A stretch of 64,000 nt of DNA from Zygnema cylindricum (GCA_037447655.1 JBBHKE010001086.1:62001-126000), one strand, 5' to 3'; shown: positions 1 to 11,639, counted from the stretch's first letter. Numbers and translations are program-made. Notes: generated by a model from the letters alone, not told the origin.

Positions 1-192
1 AAAATTAAGAAAATTAGTAGATCCTGGAGTCTACCTCATTAGATCAACTTTGTAAACCTTAGTTTCGAATATTCAATGCTGACTAGTCGAATCAACGGAG
101 AGATCTGAAGGATGAATCCACTCTAGCCAATGGCGCGCAAGGAGTGGCCTAAAAGCACCTCTACTCCCAGCGACGCGTGGATAAGGCAATAA

Positions 193-852
193 CTCCGTAT
201 ATCGCTATAAGTGCTGTCCTTTTTTCGCCACTTAAAAAACATTCTTTCTCCGTGCACACTTGACGGACCGATTATCTCGAGGGCTGCGATTGAAAGACAA
301 GATTCTCACCGTCTGAAAGGAGCAATGTTGTGTATCGAAGGCCTCTTCCCGATATTCGATATGTGCCTAATTTTGGCTACCCGATAATCGATATATCGCA
401 TTGATATATCGAGAAGCTCAATATCGTGATATTTAAGCGATAAATAGGCCGATAATTTCATATATTTATATCGCGATATATCGAAGGGACTTAAAGTAAA
501 AAAAAAAAATCAAAAGCCCCCCCCCTCCCCCCCACCCGTGGCGCACGCTCAGAGGGGGGGGGGAGTTCTCCGTACGATTTGTCTACGATTTATCGTACCG
601 AATTTGTACGGACGCCCACTTTCGACGAAATATATCGGGATAAATTTTGTTGGTCCCGAAGCGATATATCGAGCCCTCTGACCGTTCAATATTCGATATA
701 TCGAATATCGAATGTATCGCGATATTTTTTTACTCGATACACAACACTGGAAAGTAGGTCTTAAATCAAGAATCGGACATGTTTACACGGATAGAAGATG
801 TTTGAACTTGAAGTGATAAAAAAAATATCAACACTAATGGAGGTGCTCAGTG
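193..852. mobile_element. Old F2-type TIR element split by a nested F1 element
   Basis: The two outer parts match the ends of the intact 217-bp F2 element at 6461-6677: a left arm with a GCCACTTAA block and a TCTCCGTGCACACTTG-like block, and a right arm with their inverted counterparts ending next to TA at 853-854. The middle (325-747) is a different TIR element. Removing the insert leaves about 225-237 bp, close to the length of an intact F2 copy. No coding capacity is seen. The left boundary is approximate because the end has decayed. Confidence 0.6.
325..747. mobile_element. F1 TIR element, copy 1 (non-autonomous)
   Basis: A 423-bp element bounded by ATGTTGTGTATCG on the left and CGATACACAACAC on the right, an inverted pair. 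The interior is rich in the palindrome CGATATATCG. It shares the GACCGTTCAATA segment, in opposite orientation, with the copy at 56069. It sits inside an older F2 element. The flanks TGAAAGGAGCA and TGGAAAGTAGGT look like a decayed target duplication. There is no transposase, so it would be a MITE-like derivative. Confidence 0.7.
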
Positions 853-1578
853 TATCTTAACATGGGCGTCGATTTCCTCTTGTGAGAACACCTTTCTTAG
901 GATTGTGTTGCTTATCGAATTGAATATAAATCGGTATAGACCACCTCGATATCTGTAGGATACTAGATGATAAGTAGCAAAAGACCGTCTTTCTCGAGTT
1001 TTCGATTCGCTTTTAACTTTCATGATTTTTGTTTGGTTAGGACTAAACCAACCAACGGAATTGCTCGGAATATTATGATATTCTTACAACGCATATTTGT
1101 GTGTGCGTCACAAACCCGTGGGTATTGATATTCCTCGCTATCCACACTAACTACGACATAGTTATTATTTTTTAAGAAGTTTCTCCCCTCCGCTCTCTCC
1201 CTCCCTCTCGTTCCCCTCTTTCTCTCTCCTCCCTTCCTCTCCTCCCCTTTTCCCCTTCACTTCTCTCCCCTCCGTTGGCCCCTCTTACCTCTTCCTCCCT
1301 AAAATATATGTTGCCAGTTTTAAAAGAAAAGATACAAATTTCCAAAAGAATTAATTTATTCATAAAATGGTTTTAAAATTGATTCATTCAACAAAACCAA
1401 GACTAAATGAGATTTTTAACAAAAAAGGGTAAAGCCAATAGTGCGGATAAAGCACCCATCCACTCTTTTCAAAAATAAGTAGGGTACCTGCACTCTTTTC
1501 ATACTGTTTTGCTACAAGAATTTCAAAAAGTTGAAAAAGCATAGAAAACAACCCGACATTCATAAGTTATTTCCTTAG
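853..1578. other. Gene-free spacer with a CT-rich tract
   Basis: No coding region is supported. A C/T-rich low-complexity tract lies at about 1183-1300; the open frame on the minus strand there is only translated purine repeat. Confidence 0.6.
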
Positions 1579-1652
1579 TGCTCTCTTTGAGAGTTGAACT
1601 CAAGACCTCCCGCTTACTAAACGGGTGCTCTAACCAACTGAGCTAAGAGAGC
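1579..1652 (-). tRNA. tRNA-Thr (anticodon AGU)
   Basis: Read on the minus strand this is a complete 74-nt cloverleaf without an intron. The acceptor stem GCTCTCT pairs perfectly with AGAGAGC and the discriminator base is A. The D-arm is GCTC-loop-GAGC. The anticodon stem CCCGT/GCGGG encloses the loop TTAGTAA, giving anticodon AGT (Thr, ACU codons). The T-stem TTGAG/CTCAA encloses the loop TTCAACT. The A-box and B-box promoter regions (TAGCTCAGTTGG and GTTCAACTC) are intact, so it should be transcribed by RNA polymerase III. CCA is not encoded, as expected for a eukaryotic nuclear gene. Confidence 0.95.
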
Positions 1653-1776
1653 TGATAATACCTTCAATAAATATTTTATTTACTTAAAATATAATGTATA
1701 CCAAAACGAACAAACTTTTCTCACATCACGTGTGTTGACCGGCACATTAAAAATCCAAGTTATCATGTTGCAGTCT

Positions 1777-1812
1777 TGCTCTCTTTGAAAGTTAGAACTA
1801 AAGACCTACTCT
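1777..1812 (-). pseudogene. tRNA-Thr 3'-half remnant
   Basis: About 125 bp from the tRNA, this segment resembles the 3' half of the same gene in the same orientation: TGCTCTCTTTGAAAGTTAGA aligns with TGCTCTCTTTGAGAGTTGAA, followed by an AAGACCT match. The 5' half is absent. It could be a decayed tandem duplicate or the tail of a tRNA-derived short element. Confidence 0.55.
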
Positions 1813-1815
1813 AAA

Positions 1816-3999
1816 ATTGGTATCTCAAGTACGATGAAGTACGACAAAGAAAGACGCAAAAAGTTTCTTACACGAAGTTCAAATACAACACTACGTGAAG
1901 TTCGAACAACTTAAATATCTTGTCGCCAAAAATTCAATAGTCAGAATGCAAGAAAGAAGAATACAATACTATACAAACATAATATAATGGATGAAGTTAA
2001 CAGCAAAATAGAGGTGAAGAAAAATAACGAGCCAGAACCAATCAGTTGTAAGCCTGTCTCATTGTCGCATCTATGATTAAAAAACCCAAAAAAACCCTTA
2101 TTAAAACGAAAGAATCCCGAAATACTGCCCTAACTTCTTAGGGAAACATTTTACTTTCAGGTCCTGACAGCAAAACAAATAACAATATTTTCGTATACCA
2201 CCAGAAAACCGGATAATCCTATCAAACCTCATAAAACATGAAACGAACTGTCCCAATATATTAAAAAAGAAAACTGTAAATACTTTTACGGATATTCAGC
2301 CTTCCTACATGCAAATATTTTTGTGCTCTGTTCAACAATATTGTGTTTTAACATACGTTAATAATTTAAATTTGTTGATGTCAGTAATCTTTTTATTAAT
2401 TATTGATAACTTTTTTCAAAATTTTAAACGTAGTTATTTATCTGTATATTAGATTACAGAGTATAGCCTATGAAAGTTTATTTTATTATAAGTATGCCGC
2501 TAGTTATAGCTCTCTTTTAGTATTATTGTTAAATTCAAATTTGTTATACTTTCGATTTTGAAACTAATTATTCTACCATGATTTACCTTCGTTTTGAGGT
2601 TAAATAGTACAATTCGTGCAATTTTTTAGGCAAAATTATGTACGGTTTTTCACTAAAACTGAACGATGTATCTCAAAGATTTAAGGCAAATTTCTTCAAT
2701 GTGATTACCCTATAATATAATACTACTTTTATTATGAAAGAAAAAGTGAAAGAAAGAGAACCATACAAGAAAAAATATATATTCCAAACAGGCCTAACCA
2801 TACAATATTATTGAGGCCATTTTTTTTAGGCCCCGAAAGCACAAATAATTACAAATATTAATCCTCGAACCAAAGAAAAAAAGAAGAAAAACACCAGATG
2901 GAGAAAAAAAAACACTTATAAAAGAGCAATAAAAACTGTAAAAAACGCAGAAAAAAAGGGAAACACATTTTAAACATGAGTGTTGATGAAATTGAATGAG
3001 AAAAAGACAAAACTTTTAAACACGGATGTTTTTAAACCTTTTGTGGTCTCTACATTCGAAAAAGGATACTATTCTATCCTTTTGTTGCTCACCTAGGAAA
3101 TGAAATTAAGTGAAACCGAAAAAGAATTAATGAAATTTTTACTTGATCATCCCAATTCCCATTTCCTTTCCAATTTCCTTTCCTTTCTTTTCCTTTCCTT
3201 TCCTTCCCTTTCCTTCCCTTACCCTCCCTTTCCTATCCAATTTCCTATCCTTTCCCTTCCTTCCCTTTCCACTCTCCTTCCCTTTCCTTTTTTCTTTCTC
3301 CTAAGATTCTGAACATTATCTCTTCATAAATTTCGAGAAACTCCAAAATAAAATCAGAAAAGGTGACCGATCTAATGCAGAAAAAAAAAAGGAGAAAAAA
3401 AACAAAAGAAAAAACTAATCTCTGATTCAGATCCACACTAAATATGACAAACAGTGCAAGTTTGACGTTTTCCGGGCCAAATTTAAACTTTTTTCCTGGA
3501 GAAAATAAATCATTTTCACCCAGAAACAACCGCCGAAGAAGATTTCAGGCAGAAACTGAAACTGAAACCGGAACTGACTGAAACTTAAACTGAGCCAGCA
3601 AGGAACTTCACTTGAAGTCCCCTAAGGTCTATTGAGGCCCTTACAAATCGTTTAAAACAACCATGAACCTTCGAAAAGAGAAACTGAAACTGATTGAAAT
3701 CTTTTTGTACAAAATTTACAGACTCGCTACAATCGCTAGAATCGAACGCCCACAAGCTATTTTCACAACCTTCCACATTCCACTCTCCCTCTCCCTTCCC
3801 CTCCCCCCTATTTTTTTTTATATTTCTCAGCATTAACTATACAAACTCCTCCTTATCTCCCTCGCCCCCTCCCTCTCCTCCATTCCTCCATCTCCCAACT
3901 CCCAACGGCTTTAAGTTCCATGTTTACCTGTTCCGTTACCGTTTCCGTTTCGCAAAGAATTTTCAGAAGAAGGTTTTGAGAAGGTTGCTCTCCTTCCCT
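1816..3999. other. Gene-free AT-rich spacer
   Basis: No gene is recognisable. The DNA is AT-rich. Pyrimidine-rich low-complexity runs occur at about 3150-3300 and 3779-3900, and the open frames across them are repeat translations. The end of this stretch is the 3' flank of the minus-strand RCC1 gene. Confidence 0.6.
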
Positions 4000-6900
4000 T
4001 TATAAAACAAGATTTTCAATGACCTCCGGGACGTGACGCTCGTACACCCCGTCGAGAAGCTCCGCTCCCAATTGTCCTTTACTGCCGGCTCCACATGCGA
4101 GCACCGCTCCATTTTCCGTTAAAGCCAACATGTGAGCGTCCCAGTGCCCCGAATTTGATGGACTAACTTGCACTACTTTGTTGCCACCTGGCAACATTTC
4201 CAAAGCCGGTATCCTCTTCGGACGGAAAACGTCTTTTCTCCGTTGCTGTTTTCACGCATGACGCCATCACCACCACTAAAAGACAAAATCAATAAATCAT
4301 AACACCAATCCAGCCCCTAATCCAAAAAGATAGACAACATAAACAGTGGATGTACATATACACATAAAAAACTGGAAAACCCATTAGTACCCACCGGCCT
4401 ATCTCCCTCGTCTTCTCCGTCCCCATCCAAATCCTCCACAACTCCACCTCCTCCTCTCCCTCCTCCCCCTCCCCTCCCCTCTCCTCCCACCCCCAAACAC
4501 GACGACTCCGCGTTCCCAAACGACCACACCTCTCCTCCACTCGCGACCACAAACGTTGTGTAATCTCCCGCCGCCACGTGGCACACTTTAGAACCTTCTG
4601 GAACCTCGAGTCCCTCTACCACTCTGGGAACTAATTCACATTGGTCTCCTCCGTGTCCCAAACACCCGTGTCTCCCCCATCCCCAAGTTGCGACGCGACC
4701 GTCGGTGGAATAAGCCGCAGCGTGCCACGCTCCGGCGGCGACTCCCATTGGCTGAAAATTGATCGCTTTCAAATGTTCGATTTCTTTCGGCATTCTCTCG
4801 TCGCTTCGACTCCCGTGTCCGAGTTTTCCTCCAAGGCCACATCCGACGGACCATAATGACCTGGAAAAAAATAATTGTTTGACAATGTGGTACGGCAATG
4901 TCTTTATGTTTTAGAATTGGGACGATGTGGGTCGTTTTTTCTTAAAGAGGATTTTAAAACAGCTTTCTGTTTGTTTTGGACATTGTGGAAATCAACGCAA
5001 AATTGGTTTTTTGTTTTACGAGAATCCTATATTTACGAGAATCACTTTTTTTTAGAGTGATTATTTAAGACATCCTTTGTTCAAGAGATCCTCGTTTTCG
5101 TAAGAGATCGTTTTTGTAAGATATCGTTTTTTTAAGAGATCGTTTTTTTAAGAGATCGGTTTTTTACGAGAATTTTGGACCTTTTTTGTTCTGAAACAGT
5201 CCCAAATACCTCTTTCAAAATTCCCACATATCTTAACTTTTCCCATAAAGTTCTCCTTTGGACCAGACCTCAAATTCTTTCCAGAGCCTTCTTTAGAAAA
5301 AACTCTGAAATTCACATCATAATCCTTATCGAGTTTGTCAAAACCTCTCTCCTCCTCTCCCTAAAAAATCCTCCTCTCTCGACCCCTCTCCCCCTCTCGC
5401 CCTCTCTCTCCTCCTCCCTCCCTCTTCTCTCCTCCCGCTTCTCTCCTCCCTCTCCCCCCCTCCCTCCTCTCTCCTCCCTCTTCTCTCCTCCCTCTTCTCC
5501 CCTCCCTCGCTCTCTCCTCCCTCTTCTCCCCTCCCACGCTCCCTCCTCTCTCTTCTCTCCCCTTCTCCACCTCCCCCACTCTCCCCCCACTCTCCCCCCC
5601 TCTCCCTCTCTCCCCCTCTCCCCCTCTCCCCCCCTCTCACCTCCTCTTTCCACACGCGAGAGCCAGGAGGTAGCAATGTCCTCCCGCGATTTGGGCCACC
5701 GGAAGGTCTCCAAGGGGGCCTTCTAGGGGTCGAGGGAGAGAATCCGTGACATCTGTCGCGTGACCCAACCGGCCCCCTTGGGAACCTCCCCAGGCGAGAG
5801 TGTGGACTCTCCCGTCACGTGACAAAACCCCTGTGAAAAAGCTCCCCATGGCCACCTAGGGGGCAGCGGGAGAGGGGAGGAGAGTGGAGGAGAGGGAGAG
5901 AGACTGTTATTATTTAAGGTTTTTTAAGGGGATTTTTTGGGGTGTTTCTAGAATTTGATTTTTTTTGGGTTTCTACAGTTAAAATGTCATTGCCAAAAAG
6001 ACGAAAAGGGAGAGGAGGGAGAGGAGGGAGAAAAGGGAGAGGAATAGTGATGGTTAATATTTTCAGGGGCAGGGGAGGGAGGAGCAGAGACGATAGGAGG
6101 ATAACATTTCTGAAAGAGACAGGAAAACCGATGAAACAGGGATCTTCAAAGGGAAGGAAAGAAAGAGAAGGAGAAAAGGTTATTTTTGTCACCTGTACGG
6201 CCCAGATTCCCTTAAGATTTTCGACTAGACGGGGCGTTTCTATTGGCTGTGGCGACTGGAGGGCGTATTCCTGGTCTCCGAAACAGTCTTTCCCGAGGCG
6301 ATAAACCTCCCCTCTCTCACTCACCAACATTGTCCTCGACCGCCCCGCTGCCACCTGGACGATTCTCGTGCCGCCTATCGACCTGCAATATGGTGTTGTT
6401 TGTTGTTTGCAAGTTTTAGTTTGATGTTGGTTGTTTGATGTTTGTGGTTTGTAGCTTGTACACCGCGAATCGCTATTAGTGTTAATGTTTTTTTTGCCAC
6501 TTAATACATCTTTTCTCCGTACACGCTTGTCCAATTGTGGATCTGACGGTGGTGATTGAGAGTTAAGATTCTCAGCTTCCGATTGGCGGTCTTAAATTGA
6601 AAATCGGACAAGTGTGTACGGAGAAAAGATGTTTTAAGCGGCGAAAAAATTATTAACGCTAATAGCGATACACGGTGTAGTTTGTGGTTTGTGGCTTGTG
6701 GTTGGTAGTTTGTAGTTTTGGTTTATAGATTGTTGTTTGTTGTTTGTAATATTTTCGAGAAACGTTCAATATCTCAAAAAATACAGAACAACTGGTACAA
6801 ATGACCAGAATCAGTAATTTAACATGGCCCAAAATTACAAAGAAATGATTTCGGTTGCATTTTATGATACAATAAAGAATAGCAGTGTATAACCGTAAAA

Positions 6901-9900
6901 TATTCAGTGAATCGCTGTTAACGTTAACAACTCTAATTCCGTCCCAACAGTTTTTTGCCCTCACAACACAAAAAAGCATTATTAACACTAATTGTTTTAT
7001 TTTCAAGCTAACTCTTTTTGTGGTTCACTACCGTTTGCGTCTTTTGGACCAGAAATAGAAATATTAACACTAAAACAGCCCTCGCACTGATTATTTTTTA
7101 ATGCTAAAAGCGATTCATGGTATACTAAACAGCCCAATGTCCATCACTAATAATGTAAAGGAATTATTAATGTACATGCGGAATAAGAACGAATGATTCT
7201 TCCCTTAGATAATGTTATTAACACTATTTTGTGATTTTTTGTTGACAAAAGCCGCCAACAAATCAATGTTATTAACACCAATAGGGATGAGCAGTGTAAT
7301 GCGTTTGATTGATGATTATAAACGGTAAAAATTGCAATTTATTTGTGTAGTTTATGATTCAATTTGTTTTGCGTATAAAGAATCATTTTGAAGAAAAGTC
7401 AAATTCAAACAAACATCAAGAATAAGTCTGGTTCACACATTAAAAGGCGTGGGCGAAACTCGGTTGCTGTGGATCCATGTCCCAACTGTCCCGCACTTCC
7501 GTTCCCGAATGTCCACACTCCTCCCTCTCTGCCCACCGCCACTGTGTGTGCACACCCTGCTGCCACCTGGCTGCTTCCTCTCCTGCCACGTCAGCACATC
7601 AAAATGACACGTCAGCAGGCTAATATGTCACGTCAGCACATCAAGCTGCCATGCCAGCACTCTAATGCCACGTCAGCACATCAAATGTCATTCACGCAAG
7701 CCAAAAATCCACGTCAGCACACCCGAATGCCACATCAGCAAACCAAAATGCCAGGATAGCCAAAATACCACATCAGCGTGGCAATGCCATGATGCCACGT
7801 CAGCACATGGTGCCAAACTACCATGTCAACACATCATGTGTACGTGCACATCCTGCTGCTACCTACCTGCCTCCTCTCTGCCACGTCAGCATAGAATGCC
7901 ACATCAGCACAAGCGGTCAGAATGCCAGGTCAGCGCAACAGGCCACGGTGCCAAATCAGCACAGGATTGTCAAGATGCCACATCAGCATAGTGATGCCAT
8001 ATGCCACGTCAGCATATCATGACAAATTACCATGTCAGCACATCATGACAAAATGCCACATCAGGGCCTGGAAGGAGGCTGCCACACCCCCCTCCCTTGC
8101 CCTCTCCCTCTCCCTTTTTGTAAAAAGTTTAAAAATAGATTACCTTTTGCCATTTTGGCCAATGCAGTAATTTTCCTTCTTTCCAGAATCGGCACAAAAT
8201 ATCTACATAAGTTGTTTACCTCTGAAATCGCCGGTAATAAATTGTTATACCAGAATGTATCAATGATTAATTACTGAATCAATATACAACACTACCGAGT
8301 TCCAAAGTATTAAATTGTAAATTAAAAACGAAAAAAAATCCATATTTAACATGTATCGATTTTGAGAAAATCCATTCGTTGTTCACTGCCAACTGAAATC
8401 GCAGTCTCGCCACTTGCAACAACATTATAGAGTCATTTTATTTTAATCCACACTATATTGTGTACTTATAATTGGTGTAACCAGCTCTCAATAGTCAAAT
8501 TTAGAGTGACTCTGTGACGCTTAAGAATACTTCTAATTGTTTTCAACAACTTGATTGGTCAAAAATACACGTTCATTGAAAAGTGTGAGGTCAACAATTA
8601 CAACGCATCGTACTTTAAGAAGACCTGAATAATAATACAATATTGTTCACTAAAATCGACAAACACCAAAGAAAAGAAAAAAGAAAAACAGCATTATTGT
8701 GGCTAAACCTCGTAAAAACCGTTTGATAGAAACAGTGGAAGATAGAAATAGAAATAGTATGGATCTCAGTAACTTTAAACTCACACTAATAATGGTGAAT
8801 AACGTACCTTTTTTGAAGTGACAGACTCCACTTGGACCTTCTACGGAAAGAGCGTATTAAATCAAGAAACATATGTTATGTTTCACGTAAATCCATAAAC
8901 TCGAAAAGTTCCAATCCAAAATTTTGGCCATGAAATCCTTTAAAAGATTTTCCTATAAAAAGATTTTCCCACAATCCGTTTGCCCTCCTTCTATGAATTT
9001 GGTTTCTTTTGCTTCATTTAATTTCTTTCTTTCAAAAACGTTTTCCTTCATGTTCTGTTTTACTTTAATTTTCTTTCAAGTGTTCTTAAACAAGACTTAC
9101 CGGCAACAGATTTCCCCTGCTCTTAGAAAGCGCAGAAGAAGCTTCCAAGAACCTCCGCAACGCTGTTTCAGAGCCAGTCTTTCATCTTTTTCCATGCGGG
9201 CGAATGAGAGGCGTTGTTCGCACATGTCGAGAGCTGCCACCTCGCTGAACGACAAACTGCCAACTGGCGGAAATCCAGCACCTTTTCGAAAAAAAGTACA
9301 CGTAGACTACACAAAAGGACAAGGACGGTGAAAACAAGGACATAAAGGACAAAAAGGACAAAGAGGATTTTCGAAAAAGTACAAGTGGTCGGCACGAAAG
9401 GACAAGGATGATGACAAAAATGATACAAAAGGACAAACAAAAAGACCAAAAGGACACAAAGGAGATGAGGGACAAAAGGATAAAAGGGATGAAAGGATGA
9501 AAGGCACAAAAAGTACAAAACGAACGGTGGCCTTAAGGACAAATGAGACGAGGACTAGAGTGAAAAAAATTGTAAGTAAATGGATGAACAGAACGGTGAG
9601 GAAATGATAGAGAAGAGGTGAAAAAGGATGGTGAGAAACAAACAAAAAGATGGTAATATAGGATGATGATAAAAGAAGTGACACAGAGTGGGTTTGATAA
9701 GTTTTCTAGGCATGCTTTACTTTGGTTTCTTAAATAATTTAATTTAAATCTTACAGTCAATTTGTTCCATTCAAACCCAAGTTTTTGCTTTTTGGCAATT
9801 TCACAGAAACCATTCAAGCCATAAAAAAAAAAAAAAAAACTGCCCTTTATACAAAACTCTGATTTACCAGATGTATCCGTTTGCACCCACCTCCAATTTC

Positions 9901-10166
9901 CCCAAATCCTCCGGTCCAAGGCCATAATTCACCAAAACTCGCAACGTGAGCTCCGGATTGGAAGATAGAAAAAAATTGTCCTTTTCTACTTTTCCAATGC
10001 TACTGACGTGCCGCTTCCTTTGTCTTTCGACAGGTGGCGGCGAGGGAGTAGACGGTCCCAAAATGGCCGAGGTAGTATCTCTTATTTTGGAAGTTAGTGG
10101 TGACCCTGGTGATGTGACAGGTGATGTCACCATCATAGGAGATTGTCGCGCCACGTAGGCGCCCAT
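4000..10166 (-). CDS. RCC1-repeat (beta-propeller) protein, plant type, eight exons
   Basis: Deduced exons in transcription order: 10166-9891, 9306-9101, 8840-8808, 7570-7439, 6382-6193, 5855-5641, 4860-4395, 4245-4000. All phases join without a stop and encode about 587 residues. The start is fixed by an in-frame TAG directly before the ATG. The N-terminal part has ELTLRVLVNYGLGPEDLGKLE-like and LSFSEVAALDMCEQ-like segments. It is followed by RCC1 blades with GQLGHG, LGHATDV, YSVGCGLGGKLGHG-like, WGWGRHGCLGHGG and GAGSKGQLGAE motifs, colinear from memory with an Arabidopsis RCC1-family protein (At3g26100 type). The propeller probably binds a protein or chromatin partner; the role is unknown. 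Exon 7 carries a Gly/Glu/Asp-rich stretch where relatives keep a blade motif. Exon 3 is a 33-nt microexon and the least certain part. Several introns hold minisatellites or TIR elements. Confidence 0.88.
5088..5172. repeat. Short tandem array, AAGAGATCGTTTTT unit
   Basis: About five imperfect units of roughly 17-19 bp (AAGAGATCGTTTTTTT) in intron 6 of the RCC1 gene. No other function is visible. Confidence 0.75.
5339..5640. repeat. Polypyrimidine/polypurine tract in RCC1 intron 6
   Basis: About 300 bp almost entirely of C and T on the plus strand (G and A in the RCC1 transcript). It runs directly into the splice donor of exon 6 at 5640. It could form triplex or other non-B DNA. The proline/serine-rich and arginine/glycine-rich frames across it are not genes. 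Confidence 0.85.
6461..6677. mobile_element. F2 TIR element, intact 217-bp copy, TA-flanked
   Basis: Bounded by TA on both sides. Left end CACCGCGAATCGCTATTAG; right end CTAATAGCGATACACGGTG, its inverted counterpart. A second pair of inverted blocks (TCTTTTCTCCGTACAC and GTGTACGGAGAAAAGA) makes the element a long imperfect hairpin. It lies in RCC1 intron 4, near the exon 5 acceptor, and splits a TTTGTGG-type repeat. Non-coding. TA flanks and TIRs fit a Tc1/mariner-type MITE. Confidence 0.8.
6903..7122. mobile_element. F2 TIR element, decayed copy
   Basis: A 220-bp segment with degenerate F2 ends: TTCAGTGAATCGCTGTTAAC on the left and GCTAAAAGCGATTCATGGTA on the right, flanked by TA at 6901-6902 and 7123-7124. 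It also lies in RCC1 intron 4. The length agrees with the two 217-bp copies. Confidence 0.6.
7579..8067. repeat. Degenerate minisatellite with CACGTCAGCA core (RCC1 intron 3)
   Basis: Roughly twenty irregular units built around TGCCACGTCAGCACATCAAA. I count eight exact CACGTCAGCA cores and several CACATCAGCA variants. Read on the RCC1 strand the core is TGCTGACGTG, containing TGACGTG, a sequence type bound by plant bZIP factors. The array starts just upstream of the exon 4 splice acceptor. Regulatory activity is inference only. Confidence 0.8.
9310..9540. repeat. Minisatellite of AAGGACAA units (RCC1 intron 1)
   Basis: Irregular repeats of AAAGGACAAAA and similar 8-12 bp units. On the minus strand this is a TTGTCCTTT pyrimidine-rich array leading straight into the splice acceptor of exon 2 (acceptor AG at 9308-9307), so part of it may act as the polypyrimidine tract. 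Confidence 0.75.
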
Positions 10167-10729
10167 CTACATGCATCAGTTTCAGTAAAAAATTACAAGC
10201 TTGTTTTGACTTTTGATTAAGGCTATTTCCATTAACTCATTACTACTTATGAGACGGTTATGAAGTTAGATGAATACTGTATGGAGAAGTTTTGGTGATA
10301 ATGACAAAAGAAAAATGGAAAGTTTGCATGTACACCACTCACTTTTAGAACACCTATTGTTAGATGCACAATATCGTAAATGCGACAATTTTCACATCGC
10401 TAAAAAAGATTGCTGCAAGTTATAAGTAAAGAATAACGGAATACCAAAAAATGGTAACTGAATCATACAAATCGACACATGCTGGAACGTAAACGACAAA
10501 ATCACATAAGTTCAAAAAAAAAGTCAAGTAAATTCCATACATCACAAACATTCCACAGACGCAATGGCCATCACACATATGAAGCCATCCATCAATCAGT
10601 CTAGTGACATGTGTCACGCCACAACCCCACAGGGCAAACCTTACTTTTCCAACCCTGACCTCAGCTTGTTGTAAACAAGAACTGAGTCGGCATGAAAGAG
10701 AAGGAGAGGAAAAGAGATAGAGGGGGGGT

Positions 10730-10762
<33 letters not shown>

Positions 10763-11129
10763 TGTGAGAGAGAGAGAGTTCAATCTAATTGCCACTCTAA
10801 TGCTGGTGCCGAGACATCATCATTATGCATCATGATCGGACCATGATAGCAAGATGTTATTCTCATGACATCAGGACTGCAAATATCCGCCACTCCTTGC
10901 TACAGTCAGCAAGACAACTCCTCTCATGCTCTTCAACTTGATGACATCCCACGAAACGTCATGGATCCTTGATGATGTCAAATCAGCTGGCCATGATCTG
11001 CCCTGACAAGCTTCCTCCCGTCATCATCATCATCATGCCATTCGCTTGACATCATCACTGTCATCTCTCCACACCATAAATCACATTGACATTCTCCGGA
11101 TGCTGCCGGGAAATTATCATCTCTGTTGC
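10167..11129. other. RCC1 upstream region with GA microsatellite
   Basis: 5' flank of the RCC1 gene. No other gene is seen. A (GA)n microsatellite lies at about 10727-10780. The far part contains scattered GACATCAT-like words that anticipate the array at 11640. Confidence 0.55.
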
Positions 11130-11458
11130 TACCATACATACACATACATCCATACATCCACACAACCATACATACATCCATACATCCATAAATACATCCA
11201 TACATCCATCCATACATCCATAAATACATCCATACATCCATACATACAACCATACATCCATACATACATCCATACATCCATACATCCATACATACATCCA
11301 TACATCCATACATACATCCATACATCCATAAATACATCCATACATCTATCTACATCCATACGCCCACCCATACATGAATACAGCCATACATCCACACATC
11401 AATACATCCACACATACATCCATTGCATACATACATACATACATCCATCCATACATGT
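11130..11458. repeat. CATACATC microsatellite
   Basis: About 330 bp of CATACATCCATACATC-type repeats with occasional AAATACATC variants. Long open frames in all registers are translations of the repeat and are not genes. Confidence 0.95.
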
Positions 11459-11639
11459 AGACAGAATGTACATTCACTATATCATCATCAAGAGCACATG
11501 ACATCACCATGTCATCATTCTCACATCCTCCTCTATCATGTGCCGTCATCACAAGCACCATGACGTCATGGCGTCACAGATGTCACAATTGACAGGTCAG
11601 CATTGCGACATCGCTGTCCGTTCTGTCACAGCTCATGTG

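Noticed and set aside
4000-4203. Continuation of the RCC1 gene beyond 4000 through a GTTTTA donor
   Set aside because: The exon ends with HVPEVIENLVL and a stop, colinear with the C-terminus of the plant family as I remember it. The donor would be poor and no downstream blade is found.
5175-5726. A 183-residue proline/serine/leucine-rich plus-strand frame and its arginine/glycine-rich antisense frames
   Set aside because: They are produced by the polypyrimidine tract inside intron 6 of the minus-strand RCC1 gene and by antisense of exon 6.
7579-8067. CRISPR-like or repeat-spacer array
   Set aside because: The units vary in length and sequence, spacers are not unique blocks, and the context is a eukaryotic intron.
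11130-11458. Telomere-like repeat
   Set aside because: The unit CATACATC does not match plant or algal telomere repeats (TTTAGGG type).
11046-11501. Long open frames on both strands with Tyr-Ile-His or Met-Tyr-Gly-Cys repeats
   Set aside because: They are translations of the CATACATC microsatellite. All registers are open and no gene signal surrounds them.
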